A DNA stretch of 64,000 bases, taken from positions 248,001 through 312,000 of the forward strand of contig NZ_WHUT02000001.1 in assembly GCF_009380135.2 (NCBI RefSeq). Reading direction: 5' to 3'. Position numbers and translations under genes: made by a program. Below are positions 17,763-28,109 of the stretch, piece after piece. The notes under the pieces are model-generated. The model did no database searches. It saw only the letters and a list, made by a program, of their open reading frames with translations, and had not been told where the DNA came from. The DNA is from Fertoeibacter niger (GTDB lineage Bacteria; Pseudomonadota; Alphaproteobacteria; Rhodobacterales; Rhodobacteraceae). Every line of letters starts with the position of its first letter. Positions within the stretch are counted from its first letter, which is position 1.

Positions 17763-18233
17763 CTATTGGGTAAAATCGGCCACCTTTGCCCCGGTCACAC
17801 GCAGCAGCACATCGGGCGCGATGGCAAAGATGTGCCGGGGCGTGCCCGCCGCCGCCCAGACCTGTGCAAAGCTCAGCAAATGCCGGTCCATGTAGCAGGG
17901 AAATTCCGTCAGATGGCCCAGCGGTGCCACCCCGCCGATGGCAAAGCCCGAATGCGCCCGGATCACCGCCGCATCGGCCTTGGCCAGCGGCTCGCCCGCC
18001 AGCGTGGCGGCGCGGGTGGGGCAGACCTGCTGGCCGCCCGCCGTCAGAAACAGGTGCAGCCGTTGTGATGCTTCGCCCAGAAACAGGATGGATTTCACGA
18101 TCTGGTCGGGCGCGCAGCCCGCCTCGGCCGCCGCCTGGTTGGCGGTGCGCGTCTCGCCCGGCATCTCGCGGATGTCCGTCGCCACCCCCGCCGCCTGCAA
18201 GGCCGCCGTTACCCGCGCCAGACTTCTGCTCAT
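17763..18233 (-). CDS. YbaK/EbsC-type aminoacyl-tRNA deacylase
   Basis: A 156-residue member of the YbaK/ProX editing family, which hydrolyses misacylated tRNAs such as Cys-tRNA-Pro or Ala-tRNA-Pro in trans. Visible motifs are DQIVKSILFLG with the conserved lysine, HSGFAIGGVAPLGH near residue 105 (the GGV.P.G signature), and a final beta-strand VTGAKVADFTQ. The start at 18233 follows GGAGGGGCGGG. The exact tRNA specificity cannot be told from the sequence. It is divergent from glnE with about 100 bp between. Confidence 0.88.
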   Translation of the reverse strand: MSRSLARVTAALQAAGVATDIREMPGETRTANQAAAEAGCAPDQIVKSILFLGEASQRLHLFLTAGGQQVCPTRAATLAGEPLAKADAAVIRAHSGFAIGGVAPLGHLTEFPCYMDRHLLSFAQVWAAAGTPRHIFAIAPDVLLRVTGAKVADFTQ

Positions 18234-18334
18234 CCCGCCCCTCCGTTTTGCGGCAGTATTCACGGCCAGCCCTGTAACCGCAACCATCCTGCCACCCGGT
18301 TGACCGCCCCCGCACCACCCGCCATGGTGACAAA

Positions 18335-21148
18335 ATGAGCACCCGCACCGCCTTTGCCCGCCGCCTGACCCGCCAGCCCATTGCGCATGATGCCGCCATG
18401 GCCGCCGATACCCGCGCGGCCTTTGCCGATCTGCCCGCAGAACTGGCCAGCCTTCTGGCCGCCACCGCTGGATGCAGCCCCTATCTGCGCGAGTTGATGG
18501 CGCGTGAGGCGGGCTGGCTGCGCGTGGCGCTGACGATGGCCCCCGAAACCGCGCTGACGACCGTTCTGGTGCGGCTGGATGATCTGGCGCTGGCCGATCT
18601 GGGCAGCGGTCTGCGGCAGGCCAAGCGGCGCGTGGCGCTGTTGACCGCGCTGGCCGATCTGGGCGGCGTCTGGCCGCTGGAACAGGTGACGGGTGCCCTG
18701 ACCCAGTTGGCCGACCGGGCGGTTGACCTGTGCCTGAAGCGGCTGGTGGCCGATGAGATCCGGCGCGGCAAGCTGCCCGGTGCCACGCCAGAGGATGCCG
18801 CGACGGCGGGCGGCATGGTGGCGCTGGCCATGGGCAAGATGGGCGCGGGCGAGCTGAACTATTCCTCGGACATCGACCTGATCTGCCTGTTTGATGAGTC
18901 CCGCTATGGCGATGACAGTGCCGAGGCGCGGGCAGCCTTCCTGCGCGTGACGCGCAAGATGACCGCCCTGCTGTCGGATCACACCGCCGAGGGTTATGTC
19001 TTTCGCACCGACCTGCGGCTGCGCCCCGATGCGGCGGTCACGCCGGTCTGCCTGTCGATGGCAGCGGCGGAAAGCTATTACGAAAGCGTGGGCCGCACCT
19101 GGGAACGCGCGGCCTATATCAAGGCGCGGCCCTGCGGCGGCGACATCGCGGCGGGGCAGAAGTTTCTGACGACGCTCATCCCCTTTGTCTGGCGCAAGCA
19201 TCTGGATTTCACCGCGATTCAGGATGCCCATGACATGCGGCTGCGCATCCGCGACCATCGCGGCCTGAACGGCCCCTTGGTGGTCGAGGGGCACAACATG
19301 AAACTGGGGCAGGGCGGCATCCGCGAGATCGAGTTTTTCACCCAGACCCGGCAATTGATTGCCGGGGGGCGTGACCCCGCCCTGCGTGACCGCACGACTG
19401 TGGGCGCATTGGCTGCACTGGCGGCAAAGGGCTGGCTGCCGCGCGATGTGGCGGCAGAACTGACGGCGCATTACCGCGCGCACCGCGAGGTGGAGCATCG
19501 CCTGCAGATGGTGGGCGATGCCCAGACCCATGACATGCCCAACAGCGCCGAGGGTGTGGCGCGCATCGCGCATTTCATGGGGGTCGAACCGGCGGCCTTC
19601 CGTGCCGGGCTGCTGGCCCGGCTGGCGCGCGTCGAATCGCTGACCGACAGTTTCTTTGCCCCCGGCAGGGCCGAAGATGGCCCGGAACTGACCGAGAAAA
19701 CCCGCGCGGTGGTCGAGGGCTGGCGAGCCTATCCTTGCCTGCGGTCCGAACGCGCGGTCGAAATGTTCAAGCGGCTGCGCCCGGCGATCCTGAAACGGCT
19801 GGCCGAAGCGGGCAACCCGGATGAGGCGCTGGCGGCCTTTGACGGGTTTCTGGCGGGCCTGCCTGCGGGTGTGCAGATCTTCGCGCTGTTCGAGGCCAAC
19901 CCGCAGCTGGTCGATCTGATCGTGGACATTGCCGCCACCTCGCCCTTGCTGGCGCGCTATCTGGCGCGCAATTCGGGGGTGATGGATGCGGTGATCGGCG
20001 GCGCGTTCTTTTCCGCATGGCCCGGGGCGCAGGCGCTGGCTGCGGAACTGGCGGCGCGGCTGGCCGATATGCCTGATTATGAACGAAAGCTTGATAACGC
20101 GCGGCGCTGGATGAAGGAATGGCATTTCCGCATCGGCGTGCATCATCTGCGCGGCCTGACGGATGCGTTTCAGGCGGGCAAGGAATATGCCGATCTGGCC
20201 GAGGCCGTGGTGCAGGCGCTGTGGCCGGTGGTGCTGGCCGAGTTTGCGCGCAAACATGGCGCGGCCCCGGGGCGGGGCGCCGTGGTTCTGGGCATGGGCA
20301 GCCTGGGCGCGGGGCGGTTGAACGCGGGCTCCGACCTTGACCTGATCGTGATCTATGACCCGCAGGATGACGAGGCCAGCACAGGCCCCAAACCGCTGGC
20401 CGCGCGGCCCTATTTTGCCCGGCTTACGCAGGCGCTGGTCACGGCGCTGACCGCACCCATGGCCGAGGGGCGGCTTTACGAGGTGGACATGCGGCTGCGC
20501 CCTTCGGGGCGGCAGGGGCCGGTTGCCACGTCACTGGCGGCGTTCCAAAGTTATCAGCAGGATGAGGCCTGGACGTGGGAGCATCTGGCCCTGACCCGCG
20601 CCCGGGTGCTGGCGGGCGATGCGGGGCTGGCGGCCGAGGTCGAAGGTTTCCGCCGCGCGCTGTTGCTGGCCAAGGGGCCGGGCGCGCAGGTGCTGGGCGA
20701 TGTGGCCGCGATGCGCCAGCGGTTGCAGGCGGCCAAACCCGCAGCGGGGCTGTGGGAGGCCAAGAATGGCCCGGGCCGCCTGATGGATATCGAACTGATG
20801 GCGCAGACGGCGGCGCTGCGGCTGGGCGACCCTGCGCGGCGCGTCGAGGCGCAGATCGAGGCGGGCCGACGCGGCGGATTTCTGTCGCAAACAGCCGCGA
20901 CAGACCTGCTGGCGGCCTACAGGCTGTGCTGGCGGCTGCAGGCGGGAACACGGCTGTTGACGGGCGGGGTGCTGGACCCGGCCACGCTGGGGCTGGGCGG
21001 CTGCGCCTTTGTGCTGCGCGAAACGGGTGAGGCCAGCACTGCGGCGCTTGGCGCGCGGCTGGAGACGCTGACGGCGCGGGCGGCGGCGGTGATCGGCACA
21101 GGGCTGGGCGAGGCGGCCGCACCGGTCGGCGATGACGGCCAGACATGA
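18335..21148 (+). CDS. glnE: bifunctional glutamine synthetase adenylyltransferase/deadenylylase
   Basis: GlnE adjusts glutamine synthetase by adding or removing AMP in response to glutamine and PII. The 937-residue protein has two nucleotidyltransferase domains. The N-terminal deadenylylase has GKMGAGELNYSSDIDLICLF near residue 170. The C-terminal adenylylase has GMGSLGAGRLNAGSDLDLIV near 655. Both catalytic SDIDL/SDLDL acid pairs are intact. GHNMKLGQGGIREIEFFTQ near 325 and GPGRLMDIELMAQ near 815 are the helical-domain signatures following each catalytic unit. Length is typical. A small unknown gene follows 15 bp later. Confidence 0.96.
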   Translation: MSTRTAFARRLTRQPIAHDAAMAADTRAAFADLPAELASLLAATAGCSPYLRELMAREAGWLRVALTMAPETALTTVLVRLDDLALADLGSGLRQAKRRVALLTALADLGGVWPLEQVTGALTQLADRAVDLCLKRLVADEIRRGKLPGATPEDAATAGGMVALAMGKMGAGELNYSSDIDLICLFDESRYGDDSAEARAAFLRVTRKMTALLSDHTAEGYVFRTDLRLRPDAAVTPVCLSMAAAESYYESVGRTWERAAYIKARPCGGDIAAGQKFLTTLIPFVWRKHLDFTAIQDAHDMRLRIRDHRGLNGPLVVEGHNMKLGQGGIREIEFFTQTRQLIAGGRDPALRDRTTVGALAALAAKGWLPRDVAAELTAHYRAHREVEHRLQMVGDAQTHDMPNSAEGVARIAHFMGVEPAAFRAGLLARLARVESLTDSFFAPGRAEDGPELTEKTRAVVEGWRAYPCLRSERAVEMFKRLRPAILKRLAEAGNPDEALAAFDGFLAGLPAGVQIFALFEANPQLVDLIVDIAATSPLLARYLARNSGVMDAVIGGAFFSAWPGAQALAAELAARLADMPDYERKLDNARRWMKEWHFRIGVHHLRGLTDAFQAGKEYADLAEAVVQALWPVVLAEFARKHGAAPGRGAVVLGMGSLGAGRLNAGSDLDLIVIYDPQDDEASTGPKPLAARPYFARLTQALVTALTAPMAEGRLYEVDMRLRPSGRQGPVATSLAAFQSYQQDEAWTWEHLALTRARVLAGDAGLAAEVEGFRRALLLAKGPGAQVLGDVAAMRQRLQAAKPAAGLWEAKNGPGRLMDIELMAQTAALRLGDPARRVEAQIEAGRRGGFLSQTAATDLLAAYRLCWRLQAGTRLLTGGVLDPATLGLGGCAFVLRETGEASTAALGARLETLTARAAAVIGTGLGEAAAPVGDDGQT

Positions 21149-21163
21149 CGGGAGAGGCCGCAG

Positions 21164-21454
21164 ATGACGGAAGGACGCATCGTGCAACGGGATGAGGCAG
21201 ACCCCAAGGGGCTGATCCGCGAAAGCTATGTGATCGAGGGGATCACGCCGGGCGAATGCCGGTCGGTCTTCATGGACTGGGCGCTGAGCCTGCCGGTGGA
21301 TCTGCCGGTGCCCGTCGCCCTGCGCGCGCTGATCGCGCATTATGCGGTGGCCGAACCCGACCACCCGATGAGCGGGGTTCTGCACGAAGGCCTGACCCTG
21401 CCCGACCACCCCCGCCGCCGTGGCGGGCGCGCGGCGCGTGTGCCGGGGGGGTGA
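21164..21454 (+). CDS. small hypothetical protein downstream of glnE
   Basis: A 96-residue protein starting 15 bp after glnE, with GGAGAGG upstream. The stretch LIRESYVIEGITPGECRSVFMDW, read in two pieces, and the helix VALRALIAHYAVAEPDHPM look like a compact folded protein, while the C-terminal 15 residues are Arg/Gly-rich and may be disordered. The likely operon with glnE hints at a nitrogen-related or simply co-expressed role. I do not recognise a domain. The following 270 bp up to eda hold no supported gene. Confidence 0.65.
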   Translation: MTEGRIVQRDEADPKGLIRESYVIEGITPGECRSVFMDWALSLPVDLPVPVALRALIAHYAVAEPDHPMSGVLHEGLTLPDHPRRRGGRAARVPGG

Positions 21455-21724
21455 AGCGGGCGTTTTTGGCCGTAGGTCGCACCGCACTCGCCCGCCACAA
21501 GGGCGGGCTCGCGCGGCGCGGGGGCACGGATGGCGGCTGTTTCGGCGGGACGTTTCTGTTGCGCGGAGTTTGGTGTTACGACCCGGAGGCTGTCTGGCCC
21601 CGGCCACCAGCGCGCATGTTTGGATCTGGCACCTATGCGGACTTGAAGCGGACCGAAGCCCGGGTCTGCATGGTGTAGAAGGGCGCAGCGCGGGCTGACC
21701 TGCCGGGGCTGCTGCGCCCGCCGC

Positions 21725-22366
21725 TCAGCCGGCCAGAGCCGCCGCCTCGCGCGCCAGAGCGGTGATGCCGGCCCAGTCGCCCTGTTCCATCAGCGCCTTG
21801 GGGGCGACCCAGCTGCCGCCCACGCAGACCGTGTTCGACAGGCCCAGATAGTCGCGCGCATTCTTCAAGCTGACGCCGCCGGTGGGGCAGAAGCTGACCT
21901 GCGGGATCGGCGCACCGATGGCTTTGAGCGCGGGCGCGCCGCCCGACGCCTCGGCCGGGAAGAATTTCTGCATCGTGTAGCCGCGTTCCAGCAAAGCCAT
22001 CACCTCGGTCGCCGTGGCGGCGCCGGGCAGCAGCGGCATGCCCTGATCGGCGCAGGCCGCCAGCAGCCGGTCGGTGGCGCCGGGCGACACGCCGAACAGC
22101 GCACCCGCCGCCAGTGCCGCCGCCACATCCTCGGGCGTGAGAAGGGTGCCCGCGCCCACGATGCCGCCCGGCACCTCGGCCATGATGCGGATCGCCTCCA
22201 GCGCCACGGGGGTGCGCAATGTCACCTCCAGCGCGGGCAGGCCACCGGCCACCAGCGCCTCGGCCAGCGGGCGGGCATGGGCCAGATCGTCGATCACCAG
22301 CACGGGAACGACAGGGGCGCGGCGGCAGATCTCGATGGCGCGGCGGCTTTGCTCTGCGGGGGTCAT
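21725..22366 (-). CDS. eda: 2-keto-3-deoxy-6-phosphogluconate aldolase
   Basis: Cleaves KDPG to pyruvate and glyceraldehyde-3-phosphate, the last Entner-Doudoroff step. The 213-residue class I aldolase has the catalytic glutamate region LPALEVTLRTPVALEAI near 45. The Schiff-base lysine lies in GYTMQKFFPAEASGG near 130, followed by SFCPTGGVSLKNA. The start at 22366 is preceded by AAAGGAC; an upstream ATG at 22441 would add a repeat-derived N-terminus. It is 319 bp downstream of edd, unusually far, with repeats between. Confidence 0.95.
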   Translation of the reverse strand: MTPAEQSRRAIEICRRAPVVPVLVIDDLAHARPLAEALVAGGLPALEVTLRTPVALEAIRIMAEVPGGIVGAGTLLTPEDVAAALAAGALFGVSPGATDRLLAACADQGMPLLPGAATATEVMALLERGYTMQKFFPAEASGGAPALKAIGAPIPQVSFCPTGGVSLKNARDYLGLSNTVCVGGSWVAPKALMEQGDWAGITALAREAAALAG

Positions 22367-22408
22367 GAGGGGTGTCCTTTTGCCGGAGACATGGGGAGGG
22401 TTTGCGGT

Positions 22409-22446
22409 GGAGGCCTCCGGCGGGGATATTTGGGCCAGCAAGAAAT
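22409..22446 (+). repeat. dispersed GGGATATTT repeat, copy D (short form)
   Basis: GGAGGCCTCC (a perfect palindrome) leads into GGCGGGGATATTTGGG and a purine-rich tail. It shares the GGGATATTT core and tail style with copies A-C but lacks their CCGGGGG/CCCCCGG stem. Confidence 0.65.
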
Positions 22447-22614
22447 TGCCAGCAAAAGATCGATCTGCCCGAAACAGGATCGGGCCTGGCGTGAGGACGC
22501 CCTGCCTCGGGCGGCAGAGGGGCCGGGGAGGCAGGGCGTTTTCTCACTGGGCGGTCATCGGCGTCCCCGCCTGTACCGCAAGACCGAGTTTCGCCGACCA
22601 TCCTTTCTCAATGG

Positions 22615-22636
22615 TTAAAATATCCTCGCCGAAGGC
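22615..22636 (-). repeat. dispersed GGGATATTT-like repeat, copy E (short form, minus strand)
   Basis: Minus-strand GCCTTCGGCGAGGATATTTTAA, matching copy D at 17 of 19 core bases but in opposite orientation. It lies about 50 bp past the edd stop. Confidence 0.55.
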
Positions 22637-22685
22637 ATAAAAGTTCTGGTTTCCTGCCACGGTCGCCCGGGGCACGGCGCCGGGT

Positions 22686-24500
22686 TTACACCACGACGGC
22701 CGCGCCCTCGGTCGAATTGCCCACGCTGCGGCGGAAGGCCTCGAACAGCTCGCGCCCGATGCCGTGGCTGTTGGCGGAGAGGTCGGCCACCACCGGGGTG
22801 CGGCTGTCGAAATCGGCGGCCAGCACCGACAATGTGCCCGCCACCGCATCGACCCGAACGGTGTCGCCATCGCGCACCCGCGCCAGTGGCCCGCCATTCG
22901 CCGCCTCGGGCGCCACGTGGATGGCCGAGGGCACCTTGCCCGATGCGCCCGACATGCGGCCATCGGTGACAAGCGCCACTTTCAGCCCGCGGTCCTGCAA
23001 CACGGTCAGCACCGGGGTCAGCGAATGCAGTTCGGGCATGCCATTGGCGCGCGGGCCCTGAAAGCGCAGCACGACCACGGTGTCACCGGTGAATTCGCCC
23101 GCCTTGAACGCGGCCTTCACCGCCGCCTGGTCGTGGAACACCCGGGCCGGTGCCTCGACCACGTGGCGTTCCGGTGCCACGGCGGAAACCTTCATCACGC
23201 CGCGCCCCAGATTGCCGGAAAGCTGCTTCAGCCCGCCGGTGGGCTGGAACGGGGCCGAGGCCGGGCGCAGAATCTTGTCGTTCAGCGTATCGGGCGCGCC
23301 CGGCTCCCATGTCAGCGCGCCGTCTTTCAGCTTTGGCTCCTGCCGGTAGAGGCTCAGGCCTTCGCCCAGCACGGTCTTGGCATCGGCATGCAAGAGGCCC
23401 GCATCCATCAACTGCCCCATCATGTAGCCCAAGCCACCCGCCGCGTGGAAATGGTTCACATCGGCCAGCCCGTTGGGATAGACCTTGGCCATAAGCGGCA
23501 CGACATCGGACAGGTCGGCAAAATCCTCCAGATCAAGGATGATGCCCGCAGCGCGCGCCATGGCGGGCAGGTGCAGCACCAGATTGGTGGAACCGCCGGT
23601 GGCCATCAGGCCGACAAGGCCGTTCACGAACGCCCGTTCATCAAGGATCTCGGACGCCGGGCGGTAATCATTGCCCAGCTGCGTGATCGCCGCCGCGCGT
23701 TCCACCGCCGCCGTGGTCAGCGCGTCGCGCAGGGGCGTGCCGGGGTTCACAAAGCTGGAGCCGGGCAGGTGCAGGCCCATGAATTCCATCAGCATCTGGT
23801 TGGTGTTGGCCGTGCCGTAGAAGGTGCAGGTGCCCGGCCCGTGATAGCTGGCCATTTCGGCAGCCATCAGCGCGTCGCGCCCCACCTCGCCGGTGGCAAA
23901 GGCGTTGCGGACGCGTGATTTCTCGTCATTGGGCAGGCCCGAGGTCATCGGCCCGGCGGGCACGAACACCGCCGGGATATGGCCGAAGGTGGCGGCGGCG
24001 ATGATCAGGCCCGGCACGATCTTGTCGCAGACACCCAGATAAAGTGCCGCGTCAAACGTGTTGTGGCTAAGCGCGACACCCGCCGCCAAAGCAATCACAT
24101 CGCGGGAAAACAGCGAAAGCTCCATCCCCGGCTGGCCTTGCGTCACGCCGTCGCACATCGCCGGAACCCCGCCCGCCACCTGCGCGGTGGCCCCCACGCG
24201 CCGGGCTGCGGCGCGGATCATCTGGGGATAGGTCTCATAGGGCTGATGGGCGGAAAGCATGTCGTTATAGGCGGTGACGATGCCGATGTTGGGCGCGCGG
24301 TCGCCCAGCAGGGCGGCCTTGTCATCGCCCATCGCGGCATAGGCATGGGCCTGATTGCCGCAGGCCAGGTGGCCACGCGCCGGGCCATCCTGCGCCGCCG
24401 CCGCCATGCGCGCCAGATAGGTGCCCCGGCTGGCGGCGGATCGGGCGCGGATGCGGTCGGTCACGCGGGCGACGGTGCTGTTGAGCGGGATCGTGGTCAT
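22686..24500 (-). CDS. edd: phosphogluconate dehydratase
   Basis: Dehydrates 6-phosphogluconate to KDPG; a [4Fe-4S] enzyme of the IlvD/Edd family. The 604-residue protein has [20 protein letters not shown] near residue 70 and [19 protein letters not shown] near 130, with cluster cysteines in MCDG and [23 protein letters not shown] lies near 295 and [18 protein letters not shown] near 515, both Edd/IlvD signatures. The ATG at 24500 has AGAGGTGGC upstream; an earlier in-frame start at 24557 would cover the operator at 24543-24556. Confidence 0.97.
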   Translation of the reverse strand: MTTIPLNSTVARVTDRIRARSAASRGTYLARMAAAAQDGPARGHLACGNQAHAYAAMGDDKAALLGDRAPNIGIVTAYNDMLSAHQPYETYPQMIRAAARRVGATAQVAGGVPAMCDGVTQGQPGMELSLFSRDVIALAAGVALSHNTFDAALYLGVCDKIVPGLIIAAATFGHIPAVFVPAGPMTSGLPNDEKSRVRNAFATGEVGRDALMAAEMASYHGPGTCTFYGTANTNQMLMEFMGLHLPGSSFVNPGTPLRDALTTAAVERAAAITQLGNDYRPASEILDERAFVNGLVGLMATGGSTNLVLHLPAMARAAGIILDLEDFADLSDVVPLMAKVYPNGLADVNHFHAAGGLGYMMGQLMDAGLLHADAKTVLGEGLSLYRQEPKLKDGALTWEPGAPDTLNDKILRPASAPFQPTGGLKQLSGNLGRGVMKVSAVAPERHVVEAPARVFHDQAAVKAAFKAGEFTGDTVVVLRFQGPRANGMPELHSLTPVLTVLQDRGLKVALVTDGRMSGASGKVPSAIHVAPEAANGGPLARVRDGDTVRVDAVAGTLSVLAADFDSRTPVVADLSANSHGIGRELFEAFRRSVGNSTEGAAVVV

Positions 24501-24542
24501 GGGGCCACCTCTGGCGGAAATTGCGGGGTCGGGCTGACGATA

Positions 24543-24556
24543 TGTTAGCGCTAACA
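24543..24556. promoter_or_regulatory. palindromic operator before edd
   Basis: TGTTAGCGCTAACA is a perfect 14-bp palindrome centred about 50 bp upstream of the edd ATG. Thirteen of its 14 bases match the site before zwf at 9291-9304. Shared control of zwf-pgl-pgi and edd by one LacI-type regulator is inferred. Confidence 0.75.
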
Positions 24557-24695
24557 AGGTGACTAGGAAAGCACAAAATCAGCTTGATCGGCGCGGGAGC
24601 GGGTTTTTGGCAGCAATCTGGGGCATAATGCCCTTTGCGGCATGGTGGGCCGGATGGCCCACGCTTGCAAGCCGTGCCGACGCCGAATTTTCAGG

Positions 24696-24770
24696 CGGAC
24701 CGTCTTGGGGCGGACGGTTTTGGGGCGGTCGGTTTTGGGGCGGACGGTTTTGGGAAGGACCGGCTGGGTG
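24696..24770 (+). repeat. 15-bp tandem repeat, four units plus a degenerate fifth
   Basis: Units of exactly 15 bp begin at 24696, 24711, 24726 and 24741, on the model CGGACGGTTTTGGGG. A diverged unit starts at 24756. Units 2-4 differ by one or two bases. The array lies in the 264-bp gap between edd and copZ. A 15-bp period is five codons, so every frame gives a pentapeptide-like repeat, but no start or family supports a gene. Confidence 0.8.
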
Positions 24771-24820
24771 TCAGGTGGTTGTTGCCTTTGGCGGCAAGAT
24801 GCTGCTGCCGCCGCCCCATG

Positions 24821-25021
24821 TCAGCCGATCACGGCGGCATGAAAGCCGATGGTTTGTAACGCATCCAGCATGGCTTGCGGGGCTGCGTCACCTTCGGCTT
24901 TCACCTGCCGCGCGGGCAGGTCAACCGTGACCTTTGCCATGCCGGGCAGCGGGGCCAGCGCAGATTCCACCGAAGCGCGGCAATGGCCGCAGGTCATGTC
25001 GGGCACGGAAAGCAGGGTCAT
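24821..25021 (-). CDS. copZ: copper chaperone, heavy-metal-associated domain
   Basis: A 66-residue single HMA-domain protein. PDMTCGHCRASVESAL carries the MxCxxC copper-binding pair. It would bind Cu(I) in the cytosol and hand it to CopA, whose gene is divergent and 152 bp away. Length is normal for CopZ. Upstream is a CueR-type promoter (25049-25079) on its strand, the mirror of that for copA. Confidence 0.92.
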   Translation of the reverse strand: MTLLSVPDMTCGHCRASVESALAPLPGMAKVTVDLPARQVKAEGDAAPQAMLDALQTIGFHAAVIG

Positions 25022-25048
25022 CGCGGGTCTCCTTTATCTGCCTGTGGC

Positions 25049-25079
25049 AACATGGGGCTTGCCATGGGGGGAAGGTCAA
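25049..25079 (-). promoter_or_regulatory. CueR-type promoter for copZ
   Basis: Minus strand: -35 TTGACC (25079-25074), a 19-bp spacer TTCCCCCCATGGCAAGCCC, then -10 CATGTT (25054-25049). The spacer with its flanks resembles the CueR operator ACCTTCC-N-GGAAGGT but with a degenerate right arm. A 19-bp spacer is the hallmark of MerR-family activated promoters. Confidence 0.7.
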
Positions 25080-25123
25080 GGGGCGGGAGAGCGGGGCCCT
25101 GCAAGAAAACCTGCGGCGGGGTC

Positions 25124-25154
25124 TTGACCTTCCTGTGACGGGAAGCCCCATGTG
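25124..25154 (+). promoter_or_regulatory. CueR-type promoter for copA-cueR
   Basis: -35 TTGACC (25124-25129), a 19-bp spacer TTCCTGTGACGGGAAGCCC, -10 CATGTG (25149-25154). The spacer contains the inverted repeat CTTCC-N6-GGAAG, close to the CueR box of enterobacterial copA. Spacing and hexamers are the same as in the divergent copZ promoter. Confidence 0.75.
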
Positions 25155-25173
25155 ATGGGTGAAGGAGATTGCC

Positions 25174-27635
<2,462 letters not shown>

Positions 27636-27639
<4 letters not shown>

Positions 27640-28034
27640 ACATCTCCGAAGTCGCAGCCCGCGCGGGCTTGCCCGCCAAGACCATCCGTTACTACGAGGA
27701 AATCGGCCTGATCCGCCCGCTGCGCGGGTCCAACGGCTATCGCGCCTTCCGCGAGACCGATCTGCACAAGCTGGCCTTTCTGGGCCGGGCGCGCAGCCTT
27801 GGGTTCTCCATCGAGGATTGCCGCACCCTGCTGGCACTGTATGAGGACCGCAGCCGCGCCAGTGCCGATGTAAAGGCGGTGGCGCGCAGCCATCTGGGGC
27901 GCATCGCCGCGAAAATCGCGGAACTTCAGGCCATGCAGGCCACGTTGACCGCCCTGGTTGATGCCTGCGCAGGCGATCAGCGGCCCGATTGCCCGATTCT
28001 GGGCGGTCTGGCCCTGCCGCCCGCACAGGGCTGA
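27636..28034 (+). CDS. cueR: MerR-family copper-responsive regulator
   Basis: A 132-residue regulator. The N-terminal winged helix MNISEVAARAGLPAKTIRYY and YEEIGLIRPLR are classical MerR. A long dimerisation helix follows. The metal loop CAGDQRPDCPIL has two cysteines seven residues apart plus CPI, matching CueR's Cu(I)/Ag(I) site. It overlaps the copA stop (ATGA), so it is induced along with its target. Two promoters with the spacing CueR needs lie in the copZ-copA gap. Confidence 0.93.
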
Positions 28035-28109
28035 CCGCCGCCTCTGGCCTTCCCCCGTCACGCATGGCAGGCTGCCCCACCAAGACCGGCACGACAGACG
28101 GAGTAAGCC

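Larger units (their letters stand above)
22367..22685. other. 319-bp edd-eda spacer containing an inverted pair of repeats
   Basis: No gene is supported. The spacer holds GCCTCCGGCGGGGATATTT on the plus strand (22413-22431) and its near-twin GCCTTCGGCGAGGATATTT on the minus strand (22618-22636). They differ at two of 19 bases and point toward each other. Closely linked edd-eda pairs usually have short gaps, so this insertion-like spacer may give eda its own promoter or alter the edd/eda ratio. Confidence 0.6.

Noticed and set aside
18260-20257. 665-codon minus-strand frame across glnE
   Set aside because: Antisense shadow of glnE, whose nucleotidyltransferase motifs are unmistakable; the composition is that of a reverse-complemented coding sequence.
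21490-21508. Hairpin GCCCGCC-ACAAG-GGCGGGC as a terminator between the small glnE-linked gene and eda
   Set aside because: The stem is perfect but neither side has a T-tract, so termination is not supported.
21455-21724. Possible small or decayed gene between the glnE-linked gene and eda
   Set aside because: Several short open frames overlap on both strands, but none has a ribosome site or recognisable family pattern.
24559-24930. Open frames over the 15-bp repeats that give pentapeptide-like repeats
   Set aside because: All three frames are open because the period is divisible by three; there is no ribosome site, and the frames run into antisense copZ. Treated as a DNA repeat.
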